From Sphingomonas oryzagri (GTDB lineage Bacteria > Pseudomonadota > Alphaproteobacteria > Sphingomonadales > Sphingomonadaceae), in contig NZ_JARYGZ010000002.1 in assembly GCF_029906645.1 (NCBI RefSeq), forward strand, positions 372,001 through 436,000: a stretch of 64,000 bases of DNA, read 5' to 3'. Shown in pieces: positions 55,880-63,475 of the stretch. The stretch's first letter is position 1. Each line of letters opens with the position of its first letter. A program made the position numbers and the translations under genes. The notes beneath the pieces are model-generated. The model made no database searches. It worked only from the letters and a program-made list of their open reading frames with translations, and had not been told where the DNA came from.

Positions 55880-56914
55880 ATGCCCCACAGTCATTCAGAA
55901 CCGTCCGGAAGCGGAGCCGTACCCGGAAAGATGGGGCACGATCACGATCACGATCGCGATCATGGGCATGGACATGGCCACGATCATGGGCACGGGCATG
56001 GACATAGCCACGGTCATGGACATGGACATAGCCATGCTCCGGCAAGCTTCGGGACCGCGTTTGCGATCGGCACCACGCTTAATCTCGGCTTCGTGCTCGT
56101 CGAGGTGATCTACGGGATCGCGGCCGGATCAGTCGCGCTGCTCGCCGACGCAGGGCACAATTTGAGCGACGTGCTGGGCCTCCTGATCGCGTGGGTCGCG
56201 GCAGTGCTGGCGAAGCGGAGTCCCAAGGGCCGTTATACCTACGGGCTGCGAAGCAGCTCGATCCTCGCGGCCTTCCTCAACGCGATCATGCTTCTGGTCG
56301 CGACCACCATCATCGCCGTCGAGGCCATCGAGCGGATCGCCCGGCCCGAGCCGGTGCATGGCACCACCGTCATGATCGTCGCAGCCGTCGGCATCCTCAT
56401 CAATGGCGCGACCGCCTTGCTCTTCATGAGCGGGCGCAAGGGCGACCTCAATGTCCGGGCCGCCTTCCTTCACATGGCGGCCGATGCCGGCCTCGCGGCC
56501 GGCGTCGTCGTCGCCGGTCTGCTCATCAATCTGACGGGCTGGACCTGGATCGATCCGGTAACGAGCCTCATTATCGTCCTCGTCATCGCCATCGGCACCT
56601 GGGGCCTGCTCCGGGACTCGGTCAACATGGCGCTCCAGGCCGCCCCTCCGGGCATGGACCCCGAAGTGATCGGGGGTTTCCTGCGCGAGCACGAGAAGGT
56701 CGAGGCGATCCACGACCTCCATATCTGGCCGATGAGCACCACCGAAACGGCGCTCACCGTCCATTTGGTCGTGCCGTCGGGCTATCCAGGCGACGACTTC
56801 GCCGCCGGCATTGCAACCGAGCTGCTGGAGCGATTCAGCATCCACCACTCGACGATCCAGATCGAGACCAACCCCGATTTGCATTGCACGCTCGCGTCGG
56901 ACGCAACCGTGTGA
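55880..56914 (+). CDS. dmeF: CDF metal-ion transporter with long His-rich N-terminus (DmeF-like)
   Basis: A 344-aa CDF exporter. Residues 18-52 are an unusual His/Gly/Asp-rich stretch of HDHDHDRDHGHGHGHDH type, which binds metal before transport. The six-span core has ALLADAGHNLSDVLGLL and HMAADAGLAAGVVVAG (both HxxxD-like metal sites), and a C-terminal domain around VEAIHDLHIWPMSTTETALT. DmeF/CzcD type; likely exports Co2+, Ni2+ or Zn2+. Confidence 0.9.
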   Translation: MPHSHSEPSGSGAVPGKMGHDHDHDRDHGHGHGHDHGHGHGHSHGHGHGHSHAPASFGTAFAIGTTLNLGFVLVEVIYGIAAGSVALLADAGHNLSDVLGLLIAWVAAVLAKRSPKGRYTYGLRSSSILAAFLNAIMLLVATTIIAVEAIERIARPEPVHGTTVMIVAAVGILINGATALLFMSGRKGDLNVRAAFLHMAADAGLAAGVVVAGLLINLTGWTWIDPVTSLIIVLVIAIGTWGLLRDSVNMALQAAPPGMDPEVIGGFLREHEKVEAIHDLHIWPMSTTETALTVHLVVPSGYPGDDFAAGIATELLERFSIHHSTIQIETNPDLHCTLASDATV

Positions 56915-57141
56915 CCGAAGCGCCCGTCAGCCAGCGCCGACGCCCCTGGTCGGAGGAGCATATTGCGCGCCTGCGCGAGCTAGCGGCCGAAGGGCGACCG
57001 GCCGAGGACATCGCACGCCTGCTGGATCGGACTCGCGAGGGCGTGAGGGGTCGTGCGCAGGCTCTCGGGATTCGCATCGCATCGTCAAGGCGGCGTTTGA
57101 AGCCTTGGTATGCCCCGACCCGCGCCACCACGGAGGAATAG
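56911..57141 (+). CDS. Small basic SANT/Myb-like helical protein (76 aa)
   Basis: It starts with GTG at 56911, overlapping the upstream stop by 4 bp. PWSEEHIARLRELAAEGRPA followed by IARLLDRTREGVRGRAQALGIR gives the W...L...G-x-S-x-x-x-I-A pattern of SANT/Myb-like and GcrA-like helix-turn-helix segments, with a strongly basic C-terminus. It may be a small DNA-binding protein regulating the metal genes around it. Confidence 0.6.
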   Translation: MTEAPVSQRRRPWSEEHIARLRELAAEGRPAEDIARLLDRTREGVRGRAQALGIRIASSRRRLKPWYAPTRATTEE

Positions 57142-57144
57142 GCG

Positions 57145-57831
57145 ATGCAGGCTCTCACCTACACGATCATCCCGCTCGTCGCGATCATAGTCGGCGCCGC
57201 CATCGCCGTCGCTCGTACTCCGAAGCCGGGCTTCGTCAGCGCCATGCAGCATCTCGCTGCCGGCGTCGTCTTCGCGGCTGCGGCTGCCGAGATCCTGCCC
57301 CAGGTGATGCACCAGAACTCACCGAGCGCCACGCTGATTGGTGGGGCCGCGGGCGTTGCCCTGATGCTCACGCTGAAGGCGTTGGAAGGCCGCGCAAAAG
57401 GGCCGGTCGTCCTGCTCGGTGCCATCGCGATCGACATTCTGGTCGATGGCCTGGTTCTCGGTCTGGGTTTCATCGCCGGCGCCAAGGCCGGGCTCCTGCT
57501 CACCGTGGCGCTGACGCTGGAGGTGTTGTTCTTCGGCCTCACGGTCACGACCGAGCTGGGCGAGACGATCACATCGAAGTGGAAGATCGTCGGTGTGACT
57601 GCCTTGATCGGTTTGCTCCTTCCGATCGGCGCCGTCATTGCGACCCCCGTCGCCACCCTCTCGGGCGTCTGGATCGCGGGCTTCCTGAGCTTCGGCCTCA
57701 TGGCGCTGCTCTACCTCGTCACCGAGGAGCTTTTGACCGAGGCGCACGAGCATCCGGACAATCCTCTGATCAGCGCCATGTTCTTCGTCGGCTTTCTCGG
57801 CCTGCTCCTGCTGGAGGAGCTGACGGGATGA
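57145..57831 (+). CDS. ZIP-family metal transporter
   Basis: A 228-aa membrane protein of about seven or eight spans. MQHLAAGVVFAAAAAEILPQVMHQ has the conserved H and E of ZIP TM4-5, and IDILVDGLVLGLGF is the second half. ZIP proteins usually import Zn or Fe. It is three bases after the SANT-like gene, an unusual member of an otherwise export-oriented cluster. Confidence 0.85.
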   Translation: MQALTYTIIPLVAIIVGAAIAVARTPKPGFVSAMQHLAAGVVFAAAAAEILPQVMHQNSPSATLIGGAAGVALMLTLKALEGRAKGPVVLLGAIAIDILVDGLVLGLGFIAGAKAGLLLTVALTLEVLFFGLTVTTELGETITSKWKIVGVTALIGLLLPIGAVIATPVATLSGVWIAGFLSFGLMALLYLVTEELLTEAHEHPDNPLISAMFFVGFLGLLLLEELTG

Positions 57832-58232
57832 TGCGTGCGTGGTTGCCCCGATGGATGGCTATTGCGTTCGGCGGCCTCGCGCTGCCCGGCTGCATCGCCG
57901 GGCCTGCCCTGCCCATCGCCGCGCATGTCGCCCCCGATACCCGGCTGCGCATCTCGTCGGTGCATGCCTACCGTTCGGCCAAAGGCGTCACCGTCGTCGG
58001 CCTGGTAGGGCGCCGACCTCTCATCATCACCCCGATCTGGGGGCATCTTCATATGACGGCCTACCGAACAGGGTCGGCTATCCCGACGGTGCGCGACGCC
58101 GGACTTGGCGCGCTTGCCAAGTCCGGGGCGCCGACCGTGTTCAGCGCCTCGATCCCGCTGGCGACCGGCGAGGCGCTGGAGCGTCTCGACGTCGAGTATC
58201 GCGCGCGCCCCGACGACAAGGAGCCGACATGA
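57828..58232 (+). CDS. Hypothetical secreted/lipoprotein-like protein (134 aa)
   Basis: An N-terminal signal with a lipobox-like LPGCIAG, then a Tyr/His-containing body (RRPLIITPIWGHLHMTAY and IPLATGEALERLDVEYRA). It overlaps the ZIP stop by 4 bp and the next gene by 4 bp. No known family is recognised. Confidence 0.6.
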   Translation: MMRAWLPRWMAIAFGGLALPGCIAGPALPIAAHVAPDTRLRISSVHAYRSAKGVTVVGLVGRRPLIITPIWGHLHMTAYRTGSAIPTVRDAGLGALAKSGAPTVFSASIPLATGEALERLDVEYRARPDDKEPT

Positions 58233-59008
58233 TCGGCCGGACGCGCTCGGCGGCGATCGCGATAATGTTGGCGGCCCCCACGATGCTGCTGATGTCGGGC
58301 TGCGCGAGCAGTCGTCGCCCGGCTGACACGGCGCTTTGCCGGATAGAGACCAGGCCGACGGGGCTGCCCGGCCATGACGGCAAGGGCGAACCCGGCCGGC
58401 ACGCGATGCGTCAATGGGATGTCCCTCTCGATGCCGGTTGGGATACGGCGGTCGAGCCCAAGACCGACGGCTACGCGCGCTTTCGGAAATCTATCCAAAA
58501 TGGACCTAATGCGGAGGTGCAGGGTCATCTGCTCAGCGCACGCGGCGACTATAATGCCAGCCTCGTGTCGATGGCGGGCAAGGAATATGTGAAGCCTGCC
58601 TCATGCTTCGAGCGTGCCATCTACGGTGATTTCATGACCGAGGCGGTGCGCGACACGAAGGTCAACGGTTTCGACGGCTACGTGCTGGAGAACCCGACGA
58701 CGCGAATGGTCCGGGCGCTTTACGAGCTGACGCCGACCGAGGATGCCAACGGGCCGGACCCGATTGACGTGGTGGTGGCCGAGCAACGGCGCGCCGGCTG
58801 GTCGCTCCTCTTCGAGATTCACGCCCATCCCGTCTCACGCGATGCGGCCACCAATCGCAGCGGCGCCGTCGCGCCGACCGTGAAGGACGCCGCCTATGAG
58901 GCCCGCCTCAAATCGGAAATGGGCCTCCGCGAAGCCCGGATCACCAACGGCGTCGTCACCGCCCGCATCCCGGCGGACGCCTTCCATTATTTCCAGTCGG
59001 ACGAGTGA
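58229..59008 (+). CDS. Hypothetical lipoprotein (259 aa)
   Basis: A signal peptide with lipobox LLMSGCASSRR and a soluble body with CRIETRPTGLPGHDGKGEPG and SCFERAIYGDFM. Cysteine residues and charged stretches suggest a periplasmic or outer-membrane role in metal handling, which is inferred from context only. It overlaps the previous gene by 4 bp. Confidence 0.6.
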   Translation: MIGRTRSAAIAIMLAAPTMLLMSGCASSRRPADTALCRIETRPTGLPGHDGKGEPGRHAMRQWDVPLDAGWDTAVEPKTDGYARFRKSIQNGPNAEVQGHLLSARGDYNASLVSMAGKEYVKPASCFERAIYGDFMTEAVRDTKVNGFDGYVLENPTTRMVRALYELTPTEDANGPDPIDVVVAEQRRAGWSLLFEIHAHPVSRDAATNRSGAVAPTVKDAAYEARLKSEMGLREARITNGVVTARIPADAFHYFQSDE

Positions 59009-59066
59009 CCATGACCCGGCGCCGACTGAACACCACACCTGGTTGATCACAAGGAGGGAGTTGAGG

Positions 59067-59978
59067 ATGCACGACCATGCCGAGGGCGGGCACGCCCACG
59101 ACCACACTGCCGGCGCCAACGCGACCATGCTCAAATGGGCGCTGGCGCTGACCTCGACCTACCTCGTCGCCGAGGTGATCGGCGGCTTCTACTTCAACAG
59201 CCTCGCGCTGCTGTCCGACGCGGCCCACATGCTCACCGATGTCGCCGCGCTCATCATCGCGCTCATGGCGATCCGCTTCGGCCGTCAAAAGCCGGATGCG
59301 AAGCGGACCTTCGGCTACAAGCGTGCCGAGATCCTCGCCGCGGCCTTCAATGCGGTCTTGCTCTTCGCGATCGCGATCTACGTGCTGGTTGAAGCGATCA
59401 AGCGTTTTTCGAGCCCCGAGCCGATCCAGTCGATGGGAATGCTGATCGTCGCCGCGATCGGCCTCATCGTGAACATCGCCTCGATGAGGCTCTTGATGGC
59501 GGGCAAGGACGCGAGCTTCAACGTCAAGGGCGCCTATCTGGAGGTGTGGGCCGACATGATCGGATCGGTTGGCGTCATTCTCGGCGCCCTCGCGATCAAA
59601 TTCACGGGCTGGACCTGGGTCGATCCTCTGGTGGCTGTAGGCATTGGCCTGTGGGTGCTGCCCCGAACGTGGGTGCTGCTTCGGGACACGACCAACGTGC
59701 TGCTCGAAGGCGTGCCCAACAATCTCAATCTGGATGACATCCGGTCCGCGATCGCGTCGATCGATCACGTCACTAACGTCCATGACCTCCACATCTGGTC
59801 GATGAGCAACGATGACGTGTCCTGTACGGTCCATATCGTCGTCGCGGACAGCGAAGCGCTTTTCGTTGCCAGGCGCGGCGTCGCCCGGCTGCTCGCCGAT
59901 CGCTTTCATATCGAACACGTCACGATCCAAGTGGACCAGCCTGGCGATCGCTGTGCCGCCGATCCGATCCATCCCTGA
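59067..59978 (+). CDS. czcD: CDF metal-ion exporter CzcD-like
   Basis: A 303-aa CDF transporter: HDHAEGGHAHDH at the N-terminus, ALLSDAAHMLTDVAAL (metal site), LEVWADMIGSVGVILGAL (second metal site), and a C-terminal cytoplasmic domain (IDHVTNVHDLHIWSMSNDDVSC). The start at 59067 has a strong AAGGAGGG ribosome binding site 8 bases upstream. It is the last gene of the metal cluster. Confidence 0.92.
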   Translation: MHDHAEGGHAHDHTAGANATMLKWALALTSTYLVAEVIGGFYFNSLALLSDAAHMLTDVAALIIALMAIRFGRQKPDAKRTFGYKRAEILAAAFNAVLLFAIAIYVLVEAIKRFSSPEPIQSMGMLIVAAIGLIVNIASMRLLMAGKDASFNVKGAYLEVWADMIGSVGVILGALAIKFTGWTWVDPLVAVGIGLWVLPRTWVLLRDTTNVLLEGVPNNLNLDDIRSAIASIDHVTNVHDLHIWSMSNDDVSCTVHIVVADSEALFVARRGVARLLADRFHIEHVTIQVDQPGDRCAADPIHP

Positions 59979-60467
59979 CCTATCTGAATCGACCCCCGCA
60001 AGCTGCACTCCCGGCTTGTGAGAAGGGTCGCGCCGTGGGCGCCGCCCCCTAGACCCCGAAAGGCGCCCACGGCGACAAATCCGTGAGCCAGGTATCGAAC
60101 CGCATGATGGCGCCTCCCGGCGAAGCCGGGATCGCGCTCTATGGCTCGCCCGCTCGCCACCGAGCCCTGCGGTCTCGGCCTGACGGTTACGATCGCTGGC
60201 GCTTGGCCGGCCTTTAGGCCGGCATGGTGACGCTGCTGGCGCGGCGGTGTTGATAGGGCCTCTCCCGTGGTCAGCGGGGTTTGGCCGGCGCTCCCTGCTA
60301 GGCCCGCCACGGCGGGCGGCAAGCCTTGGCTTCGCCCGGCTGCTCCACTTCGTTGCGCCCCTTGCGGGTGCCGCCCGCCGCTCGAAGCGGGCCTCTTCGG
60401 TCGCCTCGCCGCCCACCCCCCGCTTCCGGGGGAGGCCCGTGTGCTTGGGTTGGCGAGGAGGATACGC
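59979..60467. other. 489-bp hairpin-rich noncoding region upstream of ardC
   Basis: No gene is supported here. Three strong inverted repeats occur: CGCCGTGGGCGCC / GGCGCCCACGGCG (60031-60043, 60062-60074, 13 bp perfect), TCCCGGC-gaa-GCCGGGA (60115-60131), and GCCGGCCT-tt-AGGCCGGC (60206-60223). The first could terminate czcD. The cluster before an antirestriction gene resembles the leading region of conjugative elements, where single-stranded promoters fold up during transfer. Confidence 0.5.
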
Positions 60468-61310
60468 ATGGGTTCCGTCAGCAAGCGTCGCGCGCGGGGA
60501 GAGGTGGCAGAGGCTTCCGCCGAGCCGCGCACCAACATCTATGATGATGTCACCGCCAAGATCATCGCCGAGCTGGAGGCAGGCCGCTTCCCGTGGGTGC
60601 AGCCTTGGGGGAAGGCGGGCACCGCCACCACCGGCCTACCCCGCAACGCGCTCACCGGCCGCAGCTATTCGGGGGTCAATGTCCTGATCCTGTGGGGCGC
60701 CGTCATCGGCAACGCCTTCCCCTCTCAATGCTGGCTTACCTTCCGCCAAGCGCAGGACGCAGGCGGATGCGTCCGCAAGGGTGAGAAGGGAACCACCGTT
60801 GTCTATGCCGATCGCTTCGTTCCCAAGGGCGAAGCCGAGCGCGCCCAGCGGGCCGACGAGGAAGCCCGCGCCGTTCCCTTCCTCAAACGCTTTACGGTGT
60901 TCAACGTCTCGCAGTGCGAAGGACTGCGCGCCGGTCTGGCGCCCGATCCGGTTCCCCTGCCCGAACGCGAGATCGTGCCGATTGCCGAGGCGCTCATCAA
61001 AGCCTCAAATGCGGATTTCCGTATGCGATCGGGCCGGAGGCGGAGCGACGAGCGGACGAGATCGGAAAGCGTTGCGACACCGTCCTTGGTGCGGAGTGCG
61101 ACGAGGTTGGAAGTTGCGCATTGCAGCTCGCGCGTGTCCTCGATCAGAACCACGCGATCCGACGTCTTCGCGACCTCGGCCAGCAGCGCGTTGGTGAGCG
61201 TCGTCTTGCCGGTCGAGGTGCCTCCGGCGACGAGAATGTTGGCCCTGTCCGCGACGCCACGGCGAAGTGCTGCCGCCTGCATCCGGGACATGATTCCCCG
61301 ATCGACGTAA
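60468..61310 (+). pseudogene. ardC: Truncated antirestriction protein ArdC
   Basis: The first 185 codons (60468-61022) match the N-terminal ssDNA-binding domain of ArdC: TNIYDDVTAKIIAELEAGRFPWVQPW, then GLPRNALTGRSYSGVNVLIL and VRKGEKGTTVVYADRF. At about 61019-61025 the match stops and the frame runs about 95 codons of unrelated sequence, which is antisense to trbB. The C-terminal metallopeptidase domain is missing. A GAGGAG ribosome binding site precedes the ATG. ArdC protects incoming plasmid DNA from restriction; this copy may still bind ssDNA. Confidence 0.85.
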
Positions 61311-61741
61311 TCATCGAGGGTGAAGATCGCGACGGCGGGCTTTCGGATTGCGAAGGCCGGGCCAGTGACCACGGGGGGAAGCAGGCCCTCGAATCGCTCG
61401 CCGGTTTCGGGCAGTTCGGCGGAGATACGCGGCGCGCGAGCATGAACTTCGGCACCAACATGGTGGGCGACTAACCGAATGATGCGTTCGCCATCGGCGG
61501 CCGACATCGTCTTTCCGGTATCGACAAGACCTTCGCCAAGCCGATCGACCCACAAGCGGCCGTCGGGATTGAGCATGACTTCAACGATCGAGGCTTCACT
61601 GAGGAAGGCGATGATCGCCGGACCGAGCGCCGTGCGGAGCATCCGAGCACCGCGCTGGACAGCTTCGGAACGGATGGGTTCGACTGACACGATAGGCGCC
61701 CTCGCATCGGGCGGCCGAACATCGACCGCGACCGAGGGCAC
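61022..61741 (-). pseudogene. trbB: Truncated conjugal transfer ATPase TrbB
   Basis: About 240 codons of TrbB (VirB11-like) remain: IVEVMLNPDGRLWVDRLGEG, the Walker A VAGGTSTGKTTLTNALLAEV, VVLIEDTRELQC and SSLRLRPDRI. The match ends exactly where the ardC match ends from the other side; the following codons are antisense to ardC. The Walker B region is lost, so it is not functional. The only sign left of a type IV secretion system. Confidence 0.85.
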
Positions 61742-61901
61742 CTAAAGAAGGCGATCGGAGCCGCGCTTCAACAAGCGATTCGCGGCGGAGTGCCGTAGCG
61801 TAGAAAGACAGGGGATCGGCGGGCCATCGCACTACGACGTGCGCGACCACCGCAATAAATTGGTGCGGCGAAGACAGGCCGATCGCCGACCGAGCACCCT
61901 A

Positions 61902-63245
61902 TTAAGTGCTGGCCGAGTTCGCTTTGACGGCGACGTTGTTGTTAGCCACCTTCCCTTTCGCTACTTTCGCCTTGGAGTCCGTCCCAGCCAGGGCGGCGGC
62001 AATCTTTCTCGCCACGCGGTTGGCGGCCTTGCGGGCAGGATCGTTCTCGACGTGCGCGTAGATCATTGTCGAGCGCATGTTCGCGTGGCCGAGGATCGCC
62101 CCGGTAAGAGCCAGCGCCTCGCCGGTCGATGTCGCGGTCGCGCCCATCGTGTGACGGAGCGTGTGGGGCGTGACGCCAGGCAGCTTCGCTTTCTTGATGA
62201 TATCCGGCCAGACTTTCTTGGTGCCCTGGAAGTGGGCATCTTCGGTCCGGTCCGATGGGAACACATAGTCACTCGATTTGGAGCGCTCGAGCCCGCGCAG
62301 CAGAGCGACCGCCGCCAGCGCCAGCGGCCGAAGCGATTTTCCGGTTTTGGTGTCGTCGAGGATCAGAAGGCCGCGTTCGAGATCGACCTCGGTCCACTTA
62401 AGGGCAGCAATCTCATCCCGGCGACATCCGGTAAGCGCCCAAAGGCGGGTGATATTCAGCGCCTTCGCGTTGACGCCCTCCGCTTCCAGATCGTCACACG
62501 CCCTCCCGAGTTGGGTGACCTCCGCAAGAGTAAGGAAGCGATCCCGGCGGTTATCCGTTTTCTGGACGACCGCTTTCTCGCAAGGGTTCGATTCCACAAT
62601 TTCCCTCCGGCAAGCGAAGCTGAACACCGCCGATAGGTCGCGGAACACCTTGCGGGCCGCACCGTCTCCGCCGCGAACGACAATGCGCTTCCGTGGTCCA
62701 ATCTTCTCGTCGCATGCCGTCTTGCCCGCCGATACGTCACGGAAGAACCGTTCGATCTCGCCGGTGCCTACCTCGCTAACGCGCTTATGACCGAGCAGCG
62801 GGACGACGTGATGCTTGAGGCGTGCAACCGTGTATTGCTTCGTCAGGGGCTTCATCGGCATCCCCTGTCGCTTCCCGCGCTGTATGAAACAGCCTTCCTC
62901 TTCGTACAGCTCGATCAGCGCATCCATTCGCATCTCGCGCCGCTTCGTCTGGCGATCGCCGGCAGGATCGTCGCCGACCGTTGCAGCCGCTAGGAGCTGG
63001 CGAGCCTTCTTCCGGGCGTCATCGACGGTCAGGGTGCCGAAGCGCCCAACCGTCATGAACCGGCGCGGCGCGTTCCGCCCACCGCCTTCAGCCCGGTATC
63101 GAATGATAAAGGTCTTGCGGCCACTCTTCTCCACACGCAGCCCGAAGCCCGCCAAGCGGCCATCCCAAATGTCGTAGCGATCGTCGCGCGGCTGAGCTTC
63201 ATCGATGACCGTCTTGGTCAAGATGGTGGTCGACGCCTTGCCCAT
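61902..63245 (-). CDS. int: P4-type tyrosine integrase
   Basis: A 447-aa tyrosine recombinase with an N-terminal arm-binding domain (DIWDGRLAGFGLRVEKSGRKTF), a core-binding domain, and catalytic residues R (LTGCRRDEIAALKW), H-x-x-R (TPHTLRHTMG), and H...Y (GHANMRSTMIYAHVEND). The start at 63245 (MGKASTTIL) is preferred over 63293. It lies 177 bp from attR, so it should recombine attL with attR. Confidence 0.94.
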   Translation of the reverse strand: MGKASTTILTKTVIDEAQPRDDRYDIWDGRLAGFGLRVEKSGRKTFIIRYRAEGGGRNAPRRFMTVGRFGTLTVDDARKKARQLLAAATVGDDPAGDRQTKRREMRMDALIELYEEEGCFIQRGKRQGMPMKPLTKQYTVARLKHHVVPLLGHKRVSEVGTGEIERFFRDVSAGKTACDEKIGPRKRIVVRGGDGAARKVFRDLSAVFSFACRREIVESNPCEKAVVQKTDNRRDRFLTLAEVTQLGRACDDLEAEGVNAKALNITRLWALTGCRRDEIAALKWTEVDLERGLLILDDTKTGKSLRPLALAAVALLRGLERSKSSDYVFPSDRTEDAHFQGTKKVWPDIIKKAKLPGVTPHTLRHTMGATATSTGEALALTGAILGHANMRSTMIYAHVENDPARKAANRVARKIAAALAGTDSKAKVAKGKVANNNVAVKANSAST

Positions 63246-63272
63246 AGTCTGCCTCGCTCGGACCCTATATGG

Positions 63273-63291
63273 TGTCCACATGATGTCCACC
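63273..63291 (+). repeat. Right pair of TGTCCAC repeats (candidate integrase arm sites)
   Basis: TGTCCAC-ATGA-TGTCCACC, the same 7-mers at the same 11-bp pitch and in the same direction as 26869-26887. It lies just upstream of the int start codon, where it could also autoregulate int. The 63246-63475 gap otherwise holds only attR. Confidence 0.5.
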
Positions 63292-63421
63292 ACGACCGGA
63301 AATGGCCGGGTGTCCTTTGGCGGGTTCTAGCGTAAAATGGCGCAGAAAGCCACGGAAATCAGGGACTTTCTAGCGAAGCCTAGCGTAGGCACGGATAGTA
63401 TGGGAAAGAGCCTTGCCAACT

Positions 63422-63467
63422 TTGCCAAGGTTGGGGTCGAGGGTTCGAATCCCTTCGCCCGCTCCAG
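63422..63467 (+). other. attR: right copy of the 46-bp direct repeat (tRNA-Gly 3' half)
   Basis: The sequence duplicates positions 26756-26801 exactly. It carries only the 3' half of tRNA-Gly, so it is not a gene. It marks the right boundary of the island. Confidence 0.93.
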
Positions 63468-63475
63468 CGATCTTC

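Larger units (their letters stand above)
26756..63467. mobile_element. Integrated genomic island (about 36.7 kb) in tRNA-Gly
   Basis: Bounded by 46-bp direct repeats, with a tyrosine integrase facing inward from the right end. It carries DNA-modification/defence genes, an SOS mutagenesis cassette, metal efflux genes and remnants of conjugation genes (ardC, trbB). No relaxase, coupling protein or complete type IV secretion gene is seen. It is best described as a decayed integrative and conjugative element or a mobilisable island. Confidence 0.9.

Noticed and set aside
63422-63467. A second tRNA-Gly
   Set aside because: Only the 3' half is present; it is the attR copy.
26756-63467. Insertion sequence or transposon in the island
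   Set aside because: No transposase gene or terminal inverted repeat was found; the ardC-trbB junction is better explained by a deletion.
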